A DNA stretch of 64,000 bases from an uncultured Collinsella sp. Lineage in GTDB: Bacteria > Actinomycetota > Coriobacteriia > Coriobacteriales > Coriobacteriaceae. Shown here piece after piece: positions 44,544-53,701 of this stretch (position 1 is the stretch's first letter; every line of letters starts with the position of its first letter). The notes below the pieces were generated by a model. It saw only the letters and a program-made list of their open reading frames with translations, had not been told where the DNA came from and searched no databases. The DNA lies in NCBI GenBank assembly GCA_958413895.1, contig CATYVQ010000001.1:136572-200571 (forward strand), given 5' to 3'. Position numbers and translations under genes: made by a program.

Positions 44544-45731
44544 TTAGTCAAGCGAAAGCAATCGTTTGTAGACATCGAGGCCTTTGAGCAGGATTTCCTC
44601 GTCAAAGAGCATGGTATCAGTATGCAGGGCACTTGTGGCATAGGCGGGGCAGCCGTCCGAATCGTTCGGGTTGCCTTGGCCCTCCGGAACACCCGTGCCC
44701 AGCAAGAAGAACACGCCCGGCAGATGGCGCTGATAGAACGCGAAATCCTCGGCGATCAGCAGTGGCTCGTCCACAAGTTGCAACTCGGACACGGCGGGCG
44801 CAATGCAGGCAAACAGCTCGGGGTCGTTATCGACTGGCGGATAGCCCTCGGCAAAGTCAAGATCGTACGTACAGCCTGTTGCGGCGCAGGCCTCGTCCAA
44901 CACGCGGCGCACGCCCTCGCGCGCACGGTCGAACATACCGTCCGTAAACACGCGCAGGCTGCCAGCCACATGGGCCTCCCCTGCCACCGCATTGCAGACG
45001 GTACCGGCCTGCAGCAGGCCGAACCTACCAATGCAGGGTTCATCGGCGCCCAACTCGTCCATCAATTCACGCTCGGCGACCAAGAACTTGGCAGCTGCCA
45101 GCGCCGCGTCGTGCGACTCCTCGACCGGCACACCATAGGTCTTAGCGATATGGATGCTCGTTCCGTGAATATGGATATGCGTCTCGCTTGAACGCGCCAG
45201 CAGCGGACCGGAACAACTCGCCAACGTGCCGGCGGGTAGATCGGGCCACACGTGGAAGCCGAAGATGCGATCCACCCCATAGCGCTCGAACACACCGCTC
45301 TCGCATACCGTCTTGGCACCACCTGTCGTTTCCTCGGCCGGCTGAAACACAAAGAGTACGTTGCGCCTAATGGCGCCCGGCTGCTCGCGGATCGTACGGT
45401 CGACATGCGTCGCGGCGGCAAGCGCCATGGCCATGTGTCCGTCATGTCCGCAAGCGTGCATCTTGCCGGGATGTGTCGAGGCGAACGCTGCCCCTGTTGC
45501 CTCGGCAATGGGCAGCGCATCCATATCGGCGCGAATCGCCGTGGCATGCGCGGCACCAACGCCGGCGTCGAAGAAAGCGCAGACGCAGCTGGGGCACGGA
45601 TGGGTCACCTCGCAAGCGAGCGGTGCCAACACACCCTCGATATAGGCAATGGTTTGCGGAAGATTGAAATCGAGCTCCGGAATGCGATGGAGATCGCGGC
45701 GATAGCGACGGAGTTCTTGGAGCTCGGTCAT
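44544..45731 (-). CDS. M20-family amidohydrolase, probable N-acetyl-diaminopimelate deacetylase
   Basis: A 395-residue M20 metallopeptidase/amidohydrolase: RADMDALPI, metal-binding HACGHDGHMAMAL, PAEETTGGAK and the catalytic glutamate in that EE pair. Such enzymes hydrolyse N-acyl amino acids. It is divergent from the lysine operon that encodes the acetyl-branch enzyme DapH, so deacetylating N-acetyl-LL-diaminopimelate is the likely role; hippurate or indole-acetyl hydrolysis is the alternative. The start at 45731 follows AAGGGA. Confidence 0.8.
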   Translation of the reverse strand: MTELQELRRYRRDLHRIPELDFNLPQTIAYIEGVLAPLACEVTHPCPSCVCAFFDAGVGAAHATAIRADMDALPIAEATGAAFASTHPGKMHACGHDGHMAMALAAATHVDRTIREQPGAIRRNVLFVFQPAEETTGGAKTVCESGVFERYGVDRIFGFHVWPDLPAGTLASCSGPLLARSSETHIHIHGTSIHIAKTYGVPVEESHDAALAAAKFLVAERELMDELGADEPCIGRFGLLQAGTVCNAVAGEAHVAGSLRVFTDGMFDRAREGVRRVLDEACAATGCTYDLDFAEGYPPVDNDPELFACIAPAVSELQLVDEPLLIAEDFAFYQRHLPGVFFLLGTGVPEGQGNPNDSDGCPAYATSALHTDTMLFDEEILLKGLDVYKRLLSLD

Positions 45732-45881
45732 AGAGGATCCCTTCGTGAGGCATATCTGTTGCAACTTATTGTGATACAGGATTGTGGCACACATGTTTCC
45801 AGCATATTGCTGCATTTTTTAAACGTTATATACGAATACTCTTGTTTGCTAAAGTGCAACGTGGTAGGGTCGTTACCACTT

Positions 45882-46038
45882 GATAGAGGCGCGGGCACGA
45901 AGAACCGCGGGCGAGCCGGCAGGCTTTGACCCCGTGGGGAGGCGAAACCCGCCGAACTGGGCTTTTCGGGCACGAACAACCTGGTGGGCCTGCGGGAAAC
46001 ACCCACAGGACTGTCTGCAGCAATGCGGGAGCGCTATC
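45882..46038 (+). promoter_or_regulatory. Lysine riboswitch (L box) aptamer
   Basis: The P1 stem pairs GATAGAGGCGC (45882) with GCGCTATC (to 46038). Between them lie the characteristic GAAGA near the left junction, GCCGAACTGGG, CTGGTGGG and ACTGTC stretches and a final GGAGCGCTATC. It precedes lysA-dapA. P1's right arm CGCTATCCGGAC (46032-46043) can instead pair with GTCTGGATAGCG (46085-46096), directly next to the GAGG ribosome site, giving a switchable platform. Confidence 0.9.
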
Positions 46039-46109
46039 CGGACATTGGGTCCACGCTATGCGGATTCGATGCGCAGATGGCGCCGTCTGGATAGCGAGGT
46101 TTACGGGAC

Positions 46110-48419
46110 ATGACATTGACCCCCAACGAGGCATATGCGGCCAAGCAGCCGTTTGTGGACAAGGAGACGCTCGAGCATATCGTCGAGCAGTTCCCCACGC
46201 CGTTTCATCTATACGACGAGGCGGGCATCCGCCGCAACATGCAAGAAGTGCGCGACGCCTTTGCATGGAACCCGGGCTTTAAGGAATACTTTGCCGTCAA
46301 GGCCAATCCCAACCCGGCGCTCATCTCCATTCTCAACGAATACGGCTGCGGCTGCGATTGCTCGAGCTATACCGAGCTCATGATCGCCCGCTCGCTGGGC
46401 ATCACGGGACACGACATCATGTTCTCGTCCAACGACACGCCGGCGGCGGATTTTGCCCTTGCAGATAAACTGGGTGCCATCGTCAACTTTGACGACATCA
46501 GCCACATCGAGTTCTTTGAGCGCGTTGCGGGGCCCATCCCCAAGACGGTCAGCTGCCGTTTTAATCCAGGCGGCCTGTTCCAGCTCTCCAACGGCATCAT
46601 GGACAACCCGGGCGACTCCAAATATGGCATGACCACCGAGCAGCTCTTCGAGGCCTTCCGCATGCTCAAGGCCAAGGGCGCCGAGGACTTTGGCATCCAC
46701 GCATTCCTTGCCAGCAACACCGTCACCAACGACTACTACCCCAAGCTCGCGCGCATCCTCTTTGATCTTGCCGTATGCCTGGAGCGCGAGACCGGCGCAC
46801 ACGTCGCCTTCATCAATCTGTCCGGCGGCGTCGGCATCCCCTATCTGCCCGAGCAGCAGGCCAACGACATTCACGCCATCGGCGAGGGAGTACACGCGGC
46901 ATACGACGAGATCTTGGTTCCCGCCGGCATGGGCGATGTGGCCATCTGCACCGAGATGGGCCGCTTTATGATGGGCCCCCACGGCTGCCTGGTCACCAAG
47001 GCCATCCACGAGAAGCAGATCTACAAGGACTATATCGGTGTCGATGCAAGCGCCGTCGATTTGATTCGCCCTGCCATGTATGGCGCCTACCACCACATTA
47101 CGGTGATGGGTCAGCCGGGCGCCGCCGACAAGGCCACAGCGCCCGTCACGAACACCTATGACATCACGGGCAACCTATGCGAGAACAACGATAAGTTCGC
47201 CATCGACCGCGAGCTGCCGCAGATCGACATGGGTGATGTGCTCGTGATCCACGATACCGGCGCGCATGGCTACTCCATGGGCTACAACTACAACGGCCGC
47301 CTGCGCTCCGCCGAGGTGCTGCTGCGCCCCGATGGCTCGGCCGACCTCATTCGTCGCGCCGAGCGCCCGGGCGACTACTTTGCCACGCTCGACGTGCTGC
47401 CGTGCGGCCGCGAGCTGCTGGCAAAGTCGCGCGCCGAAAGCGCCCGTCGCCGCGCCCAGGACGAACGCCTGGCCGTCGCCGCCCAATGGAACAAACGCAT
47501 CCAGATCGCGGAAGCGAAGGAGAAGAACATGGATATCCGCAACCTCGAGGGTTCGATCGTCGCCCTCGTCACGCCGTTTAAAAAGGACGGCAGCGTCGAC
47601 TTTGACGCGCTCGAGCGCCTTATCGATTTCCACCTGCAAAATGGCACCGACGCCATCCTCACCCTGGGCACCACCGGCGAGAGCGCCACGATGACCGATG
47701 ACGAGGACAACTCCGTCGTCGCCGCCGTGGTCAAGCAGGTTGCAGGACGCGTCCCCGTCATTGCAGGCTCGGGCTCCAACTCCACGCAGACCATGCTCAC
47801 CAAGTCGCTCACCTACCAAGGCCTGGGCGCCGACGGCCTGCTGCTCATTACCCCCTACTACAACAAATCCAATGAAGAGGGTATCTATCAGCACTTTAAG
47901 ACCGTCGCCGATGCCGTGGACATCCCCTGCATCCTGTACAACATCCCCGGCCGCTGCGGCTGCGGCATCAGCGAGCGCAACGTAGAGCGCCTGGCCGCGC
48001 ACCCCAACATCATGGGCATCAAGGAGGCCTCAGGTAACGTCGCCTATGCCGCAAAGATCGCGCACCTGCTGTCCGACGACTTCCGCATGTATTCGGGCGA
48101 GGACGCGCTGACCGTACCGCTCATGAGCTTGGGCGCCTCGGGCACCATCAGCGTGTGGGCCGACATTCAGCCGCAGCTTGTGCATGACATGTGCCGCGCC
48201 TATTTGGACGGTGACGTGGCGCGCGCCCGCGATATCCAGATTGCCGGCCAGCCGCTCATCAACGCCCTCTTTAGTGAGGTCAACCCCATCCCCGTTAAAG
48301 AAGCGCTCGCTCAGATGGGTATGATCGAGGCAAACTACCGCATGCCGCTTTGCCCCATGGCAGACGACACGCGCGCCGCACTTACCGATGCTCTGAAGGG
48401 AGCTGGTCTGCTTGATTAA
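46110..48419 (+). CDS. lysA-dapA: Fused diaminopimelate decarboxylase and dihydrodipicolinate synthase frame
   Basis: One uninterrupted 769-codon frame. Residues about 20-440 are LysA: FAVKANPNPALISIL with the PLP lysine, SGGVGIPY, and DTGAHGYSMGYNYNGR. A helical basic linker (about 440-473) joins residues 474-769, a complete DapA: VALVTPFKKDGSVDF, GTTGESATM, catalytic tyrosine in LYNIPGRCG and lysine in MGIKEASGN. So the last and the first lysine-branch enzymes are one reading frame. An internal GAAGGAG site before ATG 47529 (residue 474) could also give free DapA. DapB follows, overlapping. Confidence 0.9.
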   Translation: MTLTPNEAYAAKQPFVDKETLEHIVEQFPTPFHLYDEAGIRRNMQEVRDAFAWNPGFKEYFAVKANPNPALISILNEYGCGCDCSSYTELMIARSLGITGHDIMFSSNDTPAADFALADKLGAIVNFDDISHIEFFERVAGPIPKTVSCRFNPGGLFQLSNGIMDNPGDSKYGMTTEQLFEAFRMLKAKGAEDFGIHAFLASNTVTNDYYPKLARILFDLAVCLERETGAHVAFINLSGGVGIPYLPEQQANDIHAIGEGVHAAYDEILVPAGMGDVAICTEMGRFMMGPHGCLVTKAIHEKQIYKDYIGVDASAVDLIRPAMYGAYHHITVMGQPGAADKATAPVTNTYDITGNLCENNDKFAIDRELPQIDMGDVLVIHDTGAHGYSMGYNYNGRLRSAEVLLRPDGSADLIRRAERPGDYFATLDVLPCGRELLAKSRAESARRRAQDERLAVAAQWNKRIQIAEAKEKNMDIRNLEGSIVALVTPFKKDGSVDFDALERLIDFHLQNGTDAILTLGTTGESATMTDDEDNSVVAAVVKQVAGRVPVIAGSGSNSTQTMLTKSLTYQGLGADGLLLITPYYNKSNEEGIYQHFKTVADAVDIPCILYNIPGRCGCGISERNVERLAAHPNIMGIKEASGNVAYAAKIAHLLSDDFRMYSGEDALTVPLMSLGASGTISVWADIQPQLVHDMCRAYLDGDVARARDIQIAGQPLINALFSEVNPIPVKEALAQMGMIEANYRMPLCPMADDTRAALTDALKGAGLLD

Positions 48420-49152
48420 GACCGTCATTATGGGAACGGGCCGCATGGGCTCGCTCATCCGCACTACCGCCGAGGGCGTTGTCGACGCCGCCGGTCAACC
48501 CGTTTTTGATATCGTGGCCCAGATTGGCTTCGATTTGAGCGAGCTCGAGAACGCACCAGTCGCTGACGTCATCATCGACTTCTCGAACGTCGCGACCTTT
48601 GACGCCGTTGTCGCCTATGTCGAGCGCACGGGCGCGGCATTGGTCTCGGGCACCACAGGCTACACCCCCGAGCAGATGGACCGCCTGCGTGAGCTGGGCC
48701 AGAATGCCTGTGTCATGCACTCGGGCAATTACTCCATCGGCATCGCAGCCCTGCGTCATCTGGTAGCACAGGCCACACGCGAGTTGCCCGGCTTTGACTG
48801 CGAAATCGTCGAGACGCACCATAACCAAAAGATCGATGCCCCCAGCGGCACTGCCAAGTTGCTGCTCGATGCCGTCGTCGAAGCCGAGCCCGAGACAGGC
48901 TACCACCCCGTCTATGGCCGTGAGGGCATGTGCGGAGCGCGCGACCCCAAGGAGATCGGCATGCACTCGCTGCGCGGCGGCACCGTCGCCGGCGTGCACG
49001 AGGTGAGTTTCTTTGGCCAGGACGAGGAGGTCACGCTCACCCACCGCGCCACGAGCCGTCAGATCTTTGTCAACGGCGCCCTGGCAGCCGCGCAGAAGCT
49101 CGTCACCCGCGAACCCGGCTTCTATACGTTTGACCAGGTCATGTTCGCCTAA
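48412..49152 (+). CDS. dapB: 4-hydroxy-tetrahydrodipicolinate reductase
   Basis: A 246-residue protein: N-terminal nucleotide site MGTGRMGSLI, then ETHHNQKIDAPSGTAK with the substrate-binding His and Lys. It reduces the DapA product. The start is a TTG at 48412 overlapping the lysA-dapA stop by eight bases, with GAAGGGAG upstream, indicating translational coupling. Confidence 0.93.
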   Translation: MIKTVIMGTGRMGSLIRTTAEGVVDAAGQPVFDIVAQIGFDLSELENAPVADVIIDFSNVATFDAVVAYVERTGAALVSGTTGYTPEQMDRLRELGQNACVMHSGNYSIGIAALRHLVAQATRELPGFDCEIVETHHNQKIDAPSGTAKLLLDAVVEAEPETGYHPVYGREGMCGARDPKEIGMHSLRGGTVAGVHEVSFFGQDEEVTLTHRATSRQIFVNGALAAAQKLVTREPGFYTFDQVMFA

Positions 49153-49191
49153 CCAGGTATCAACCGAATCCACCCAAAGGAGAGATAGCAA

Positions 49192-49911
49192 ATGAGCAAC
49201 GCAGCCGAGATGGATGCACAGGAGATTATCAGCTACATCGCCACCGCGCCCAAAAAGACGCCCGTCAAGCTGTACGTGCGCGAGAAGCCGGGCATGAAGG
49301 TTCAGTGGGGCAATGCACACGTCTACGGCGGTCGTCGTGGCAAGACCGTCTTTGGCGACTGGGATGAGCTCAAGACCATCCTCGATGCCAATGCCGACTC
49401 CATCGACTACTACGACGTCGAGAATGACTGCCGCAACTCCGCCGTCCCCATGCTCGACCTTAAAGGCATCAACGCCCGCATCGAGCCGGGCGCAATCATC
49501 CGCGACCGCGTCGAGATCGGCGACCGCGCCGTCATCATGATGGGTGCCATCATCAACATCGGTTCCGTTATCGGCGAGGGCTCTATGATTGATATGGGCG
49601 CCGTGCTGGGCGGCCGCGCCACCGTGGGTAAGAACTGCCATATCGGCGCCGGCACTGTGTTGGCGGGCGTCGTTGAGCCCGCGAGCGCCACGCCTGTCAT
49701 CATCGAGGATGATGTCATGATTGGCGCCAACGCCGTGGTCCTGGAGGGCGTGCGCGTGGGCAAGGGTGCTGTCGTTGCCGCCGGCGCCGTGTGCGTCGAA
49801 GACGTCCCCGCCGGCGCCGTCGTGGCCGGTGTCCCCGCCCGCGTCATCAAGATGCGCGACGCCCAGACCGATAGCAAGACCGGTCTGGAAGAGGGCTTAC
49901 GTCAACTGTAG
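49192..49911 (+). CDS. dapH: Tetrahydrodipicolinate N-acetyltransferase
   Basis: A 239-residue protein. The N-terminal domain (EIISYIATAPKKTPVKLYV) and left-handed beta-helix hexapeptide repeats (IIRDRVEIGDRAVIMMGA, GAVLGGRATVGKNCHIGAG) are typical of DapH. It acetylates tetrahydrodipicolinate, defining the acetylase route to diaminopimelate and lysine. The matching deacetylase is the divergent M20 gene; the aminotransferase may be 53702-54865 or elsewhere. AAAGGAGAG precedes ATG. Confidence 0.95.
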   Translation: MSNAAEMDAQEIISYIATAPKKTPVKLYVREKPGMKVQWGNAHVYGGRRGKTVFGDWDELKTILDANADSIDYYDVENDCRNSAVPMLDLKGINARIEPGAIIRDRVEIGDRAVIMMGAIINIGSVIGEGSMIDMGAVLGGRATVGKNCHIGAGTVLAGVVEPASATPVIIEDDVMIGANAVVLEGVRVGKGAVVAAGAVCVEDVPAGAVVAGVPARVIKMRDAQTDSKTGLEEGLRQL

Positions 49912-49913
49912 AA

Positions 49914-50072
49914 GTTGCGCGGTTTTACCAAACCGCGCAACGGCTCGACGCTGCAAACGCCCCTAAGCGGCAATCTGACGTTCAATCGTCGGGCATGACC
50001 AGAAGGTCAATGCCCTCCTCTTTCACGTCACCTTGCTCGCTCGGGGGCGTTTTCGCTGACTTATGCTCAACC
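49914..50072 (-). repeat. 159-nt structured intergenic element, copy B
   Basis: Starts two bases after the dapH stop and reads on the minus strand relative to copy A. Loops and linkers match copy A, while stems differ with pairing kept: terminal hairpin GTTGCGCGGTTT/AAACCGCGCAAC here against GTTCCGGCGTTT/AAACGCCGGAAC in copy A, and inner GACC/GGTC here against GGCC/GGCC. The outer stem has one mismatch and one G-U pair. Confidence 0.85.
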
Positions 50073-50095
50073 AGTAGCGTAATTAAGCCCCAAGT

Positions 50096-50139
50096 AAAAA
50101 GGCCGAAGCCCTCATCCGAGGCTTCGGCCTTTATTTTTT
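50096..50139. terminator. Bidirectional terminator between dapH and the nucleoid protein gene
   Basis: Perfect 13-bp stem AAAGGCCGAAGCC/GGCTTCGGCCTTT; the plus strand tail is ATTTTTT and the minus strand tail TTTTT-rich. Confidence 0.88.
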
Positions 50140-50157
50140 GCAGCGTCCAAGCTCAGT

Positions 50158-51162
50158 TTATCGATTCTCAATTGACCCGATGTTTTTGAGCTCGATGGAG
50201 ATGAGGCCGTTGGGCTCGTTGACGAACTCGATGTACTCGGAGTTTGAACCCATCTCGGCCGGGAAGCTGATTTCGATACCCGTGTCGGTTCGGATCTTAT
50301 GATTGCGCACCGCCGCGCGTTCGACCTGCTTGCGCTCCACGGGCACACGCTCAGGCACCTTCTCCTCGGTCAGCGCCGCGCGCACGCTCTCCTTGATAAC
50401 CGGTTCGTCCTCAAAGACCTCATCGACGATATCCCAAGGCGGCAGCTCCTCGTCATCCTCAACCTTCTCGGCAACGGCAGCCTTAACCTTAGCGAGCGCT
50501 ACGGCCGTGTTGGCACCGTGCTCCTCGGCGACTTCCTCGACCACACGCGTCACGGTGTCGATGACCTCCTTGCCCGATACGCCCGTGTCGCACTGCAACA
50601 GGCCATCGGGGATAAGCATACGGTCCTCGCCGGCAATCTTGCGCTTCTTATCCACATAGCCGATCTCCATGGTACTCGCGCGCACGATGGCATAGCTCGG
50701 CACCTTTTGCGAGGGGTTCGGCAGAATGGCGTAGTGGCGCGCGATGTCGTTGCGCACCTCCCCCTCCTCGCGGCCCACTTCGTGCATGAATGCCTGCTTG
50801 GAGCCCAGCAGCATCACGGCAAACCAGCGGGCATCCTCATCGTCGTCAAAATCGGCCACGAGCACGTCGGTGGACTCGGCTTTCTCGGCTTTGGTGAGCT
50901 CGGAGGAGATGAACTCCGCAATCTGCTGCGACAGGTCCACGAAGTCGCGCTCGCCAAAGAAATAGCCCTTGAGCTCGCCGCCAAACGCTGAGTTCTCGGA
51001 AAACGTGGCGCGTTTATTGTCGGCAGAGGTACGTGCGCGGCGCAGATGCGTGGTCACGAAGTTGCGCACGGTACGGCTCTCGATATCGAGCTCGCGCTGG
51101 CTCATGACGTTGACGGCAGAGTCAAAGTCCAGGATATGCAGAATAGCGTGATTGATTTTCAT
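50158..51162 (-). CDS. Nucleoid-associated protein (NdpA/YejK family)
   Basis: A 334-residue protein resembling the 37-kDa nucleoid-associated family: MKINHAILHILDFDSAV at the start, ELTKAEKAESTDVLVADF in the middle and FVNEPNGLISIELKN at the end. Its role in the nucleoid is poorly defined. The start at 51162 has GGA eight bases upstream; an ATG at 51171 is an alternative. Confidence 0.8.
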   Translation of the reverse strand: MKINHAILHILDFDSAVNVMSQRELDIESRTVRNFVTTHLRRARTSADNKRATFSENSAFGGELKGYFFGERDFVDLSQQIAEFISSELTKAEKAESTDVLVADFDDDEDARWFAVMLLGSKQAFMHEVGREEGEVRNDIARHYAILPNPSQKVPSYAIVRASTMEIGYVDKKRKIAGEDRMLIPDGLLQCDTGVSGKEVIDTVTRVVEEVAEEHGANTAVALAKVKAAVAEKVEDDEELPPWDIVDEVFEDEPVIKESVRAALTEEKVPERVPVERKQVERAAVRNHKIRTDTGIEISFPAEMGSNSEYIEFVNEPNGLISIELKNIGSIENR

Positions 51163-51237
51163 ATACGGCATTCCGTTCTAGATTGATTTCGGCACGAACC
51201 AGTATAGCGGTCGAGCCCGCCCCAGGCGCATCGAAGA

Positions 51238-51270
51238 TTGGTGCATCGGGGACAGGTTGCTTTGCGCCAA
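51238..51270. repeat. Small palindromic element, copy 1
   Basis: TTGGTGCA...TGCGCCAA ends enclose a CGGGGACAGGTTGCTT core. It matches the element at 52452-52482 at 27 of 31 positions; together they flank the Mbeg1-like gene in direct orientation. Confidence 0.6.
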
Positions 51271-51273
51271 TGG

Positions 51274-52434
51274 CTAGCGCAGGAGCTCGGACTGCCAAGC
51301 CTCGAGCTGTTCTGCCAAACTCTTGCCGGCAGCGGGCATGTCGATCTGGGGTCGTTTGGGCAGCAGTGCGCATTTAAGGATTGCCACGATGGTCTGCGAG
51401 ACAAAGCGTCGCGTATCCTTGTCAAAGCCCTGTGCAGCCTGGAGCATCACGGGCAGGCTCTCACGCAGATTCCCGGCGATATCCGCAAACCGCTCAGCAC
51501 CCGTAGCCTCAAACACGGAGAACAACGCATCCACAAAACGCTCGCGCTCGCTAGGCGACACCGCAAGCAGCATCTCGCGAATGGAACCATCAACGTATCG
51601 AGCACCGGCGGACAGGCGCTCGCAGTACACGAAGTCGCGACCATCAACCACCCAGCTAAAGGGATTGTGCTGCAGCAGGCTGAACTCGGTGCTCTCGACG
51701 ATGGCATAGTCCTCCTGTGTCTCGAACATCATGCCAAAGATCGACGACCGAGGTAGCGTCTTGTCGATTCGACCGGAAAGATTGGCAAAGGCGTCGCCGT
51801 TCAGAAACTCCTCGACGAAGCCCGGACCATCATGGGAATACGCCCGCTCGATTCGCTCACGGGCGACATCGGAGCACATCGCCGCACCGTACACCGCAAG
51901 GTTTCCACCCTTGGAATGACCTCCGCACAAAAGCGGCCCGTCAATCGCATCCGCCGCCTCGTCCACATAACGCGCCGCGGATTCCTGGGCCGGCACAGGA
52001 CACCGGAACGCCATGTTAAAGTCCTCTTTCCAGCCCACGATCGTGCTGTCGGTCCCCCGGAAGGAAAGATAACTAAACCCCGCCGGAAACCGGAACGCCA
52101 TAGCTGCAAACTGCTCTGTCGTCACCACATCGCTCACGGCACGATAGCCGCAAACGTGCACGCCACGGTAGCGAGGGCTTGCTGCCACGGCCTCCAACAA
52201 GGCGCGGCTCCCCTCTGGATTCCACAAATCGCCAATCATGTCCTGGTAGCACTCGGCACGCAGCAACTCACGCACTTCCAGCCCCTGCCAACCGGCCAGC
52301 TCCGCCATATCACCCGGCAAACGCAAATAGGACAACCACGCAAAGACCAGGCTATCCACCGCGCAGAACGGCCGCTCCTCAAACGGATCAAACGCCGTCT
52401 GGGCATAGGTCAAAAAATTAGGCGAATCCGACAT
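51274..52434 (-). CDS. Mbeg1-like alpha/beta-hydrolase (DUF2974)
   Basis: A 386-residue protein. The GGHSKGGNLAVYGA nucleophile elbow, FRGTDSTIVGWKEDFNM and SHDGPGF match the Mbeg1/DUF2974 family of lipase-like proteins. Signal peptide and membrane spans are absent. Substrate unknown. It is flanked on both sides by copies of a 31-bp repeated element, so it may have moved or been duplicated as a unit. Confidence 0.85.
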   Translation of the reverse strand: MSDSPNFLTYAQTAFDPFEERPFCAVDSLVFAWLSYLRLPGDMAELAGWQGLEVRELLRAECYQDMIGDLWNPEGSRALLEAVAASPRYRGVHVCGYRAVSDVVTTEQFAAMAFRFPAGFSYLSFRGTDSTIVGWKEDFNMAFRCPVPAQESAARYVDEAADAIDGPLLCGGHSKGGNLAVYGAAMCSDVARERIERAYSHDGPGFVEEFLNGDAFANLSGRIDKTLPRSSIFGMMFETQEDYAIVESTEFSLLQHNPFSWVVDGRDFVYCERLSAGARYVDGSIREMLLAVSPSERERFVDALFSVFEATGAERFADIAGNLRESLPVMLQAAQGFDKDTRRFVSQTIVAILKCALLPKRPQIDMPAAGKSLAEQLEAWQSELLR

Positions 52435-52451
52435 GGCCCTCCCATCAACTA

Positions 52452-52482
52452 TGGTGCATTGGGGTCAGGTTACTTTGCACCA
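52452..52482. repeat. Small palindromic element, copy 2
   Basis: TGGTGCA...TGCACCA perfect palindromic ends around TTGGGGTCAGGTTACTT. It lies just 5' of the Mbeg1-like gene and abuts the ldh terminator. Confidence 0.6.
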
Positions 52483-52483
52483 A

Positions 52484-52518
52484 AAAGGCGCCCGGGCCGT
52501 GTGGACCCGGACGCCTTT
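52484..52518 (-). terminator. Terminator of ldh
   Basis: Stem AAAGGCG-CCCGG/CCGG-CGCCTTT with T-run on the minus strand, 30 bp past the ldh stop. Confidence 0.8.
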
Positions 52519-52549
52519 CATTGTAGCCTGTTGCCCAAAAGAGCTTGAT

Positions 52550-53500
52550 TTAGCAGGAGAAATCGACGCTGTCGATGATGTCCTTGAGGGCCTTGGCGGA
52601 GACGGTGAGCTCATGCTGCTCGTCATCGTTCAGCGGCACGGGAACGCGGCAGACAACGCCGTCGCGGCCAACGACGGTCGGCATGGAGATGGCAAGATCG
52701 GACAGGCCATACTCGCCCACCATGAGCGAAGAGACGGGCAGAACGGTCTGCTCATCGCGCATGACGGCGGTACAGATGCGCTTGACGGCCATGGCGACGC
52801 CATAGTAGGTGGCGTGCTTCTTCTCGATGATGGTGTAGGCGGAGTTCTTGACGTCCTCGGCGATGCGCTTCTCGGCAGCCTCATGCTCCAAGTGGCCGTG
52901 AAGCTCACAGAAAGTGTTCAGCGGAACGCCGGCAACCTGAGCGCTGGACCAAGCGACAAACTCGGAGTCGCCGTGCTCACCCATGACATAGGCCTGGACA
53001 TCGCGCGGGTCAACCTCGACGTGGGCACCAAGCATCTGCTGCAGACGGCCGGTGTCGAGCACGGTGCCGGAGCCGATGACATGGCCCTCGGGCAGGCCGG
53101 ACATCTTGATGGCGGCGTAGGTCAGAACGTCGACCGGGTTGGAGACGATTAGCAGAATGCCGTCGAAGCCAGACTTCTTAATCTCGGGGATAATGGACTT
53201 AAAGATGTTGACGTTCTTGTTGACCAGGTCCAGACGGGTCTCACCGGGCTTCTGAGCAGCGCCAGCGGTGACGACGATCATGGCGGCGTCGGCGACATCG
53301 GAATAATCGCCGGCGTAGATCTTCATCGGCTCGGCAAACGTCATGCCGTGCGCGATATCCAGAGCCTCACCCTCGGCGCGGTTCTTGTCCACGTCGATGA
53401 GGACCATCTCGGAGAACAGACCGCTCTGCATCAGCGCGAACGCCGAAGACGAACCGACGAAACCGCAGCCGACAATAGCGACCTTCTTCTCGTTAACCAT
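52550..53500 (-). CDS. ldh: L-lactate dehydrogenase
   Basis: A 316-residue protein. NAD site VAIVGCGFVGSSSAFALMQ, VVTAGAAQKPGETR and the catalytic MGEHGDSEF are conserved; the arginine in KPGETR and the loop favour lactate over malate. It reduces pyruvate to L-lactate in fermentation. The start at 53500 (MVNEKKVAIVG) follows GGGAG; the longer frame runs into a terminator-like hairpin. Confidence 0.93.
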   Translation of the reverse strand: MVNEKKVAIVGCGFVGSSSAFALMQSGLFSEMVLIDVDKNRAEGEALDIAHGMTFAEPMKIYAGDYSDVADAAMIVVTAGAAQKPGETRLDLVNKNVNIFKSIIPEIKKSGFDGILLIVSNPVDVLTYAAIKMSGLPEGHVIGSGTVLDTGRLQQMLGAHVEVDPRDVQAYVMGEHGDSEFVAWSSAQVAGVPLNTFCELHGHLEHEAAEKRIAEDVKNSAYTIIEKKHATYYGVAMAVKRICTAVMRDEQTVLPVSSLMVGEYGLSDLAISMPTVVGRDGVVCRVPVPLNDDEQHELTVSAKALKDIIDSVDFSC

Positions 53501-53526
53501 TAGAAACTCCCATCTCTCTCCACAAA

Positions 53527-53557
53527 CAAGCCGCCCGGGAACGACCCGAGCGGCTTG
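53527..53557 (-). promoter_or_regulatory. Terminator-like hairpin in the ldh leader
   Basis: CAAGCCGC/GCGGCTTG stem with CGGG/CCCG inside, ending 27 bp before the ldh start, followed on the minus strand by TTTGT. It is either the terminator of the upstream aminotransferase or an attenuator of ldh. Confidence 0.45.
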
Positions 53558-53701
53558 CCGTAATCCCAATACATCCAATCGGGACTTTGATTATGCTCCT
53601 ATTCGCAGCCAAAAATCGACCGTTTACCGAAATTGTTTGCAGAATTCGTAAAATAACTGCACGAAATCGGTTTCGAGCTATTGACGAGCCGAAATAGCTT
53701 T

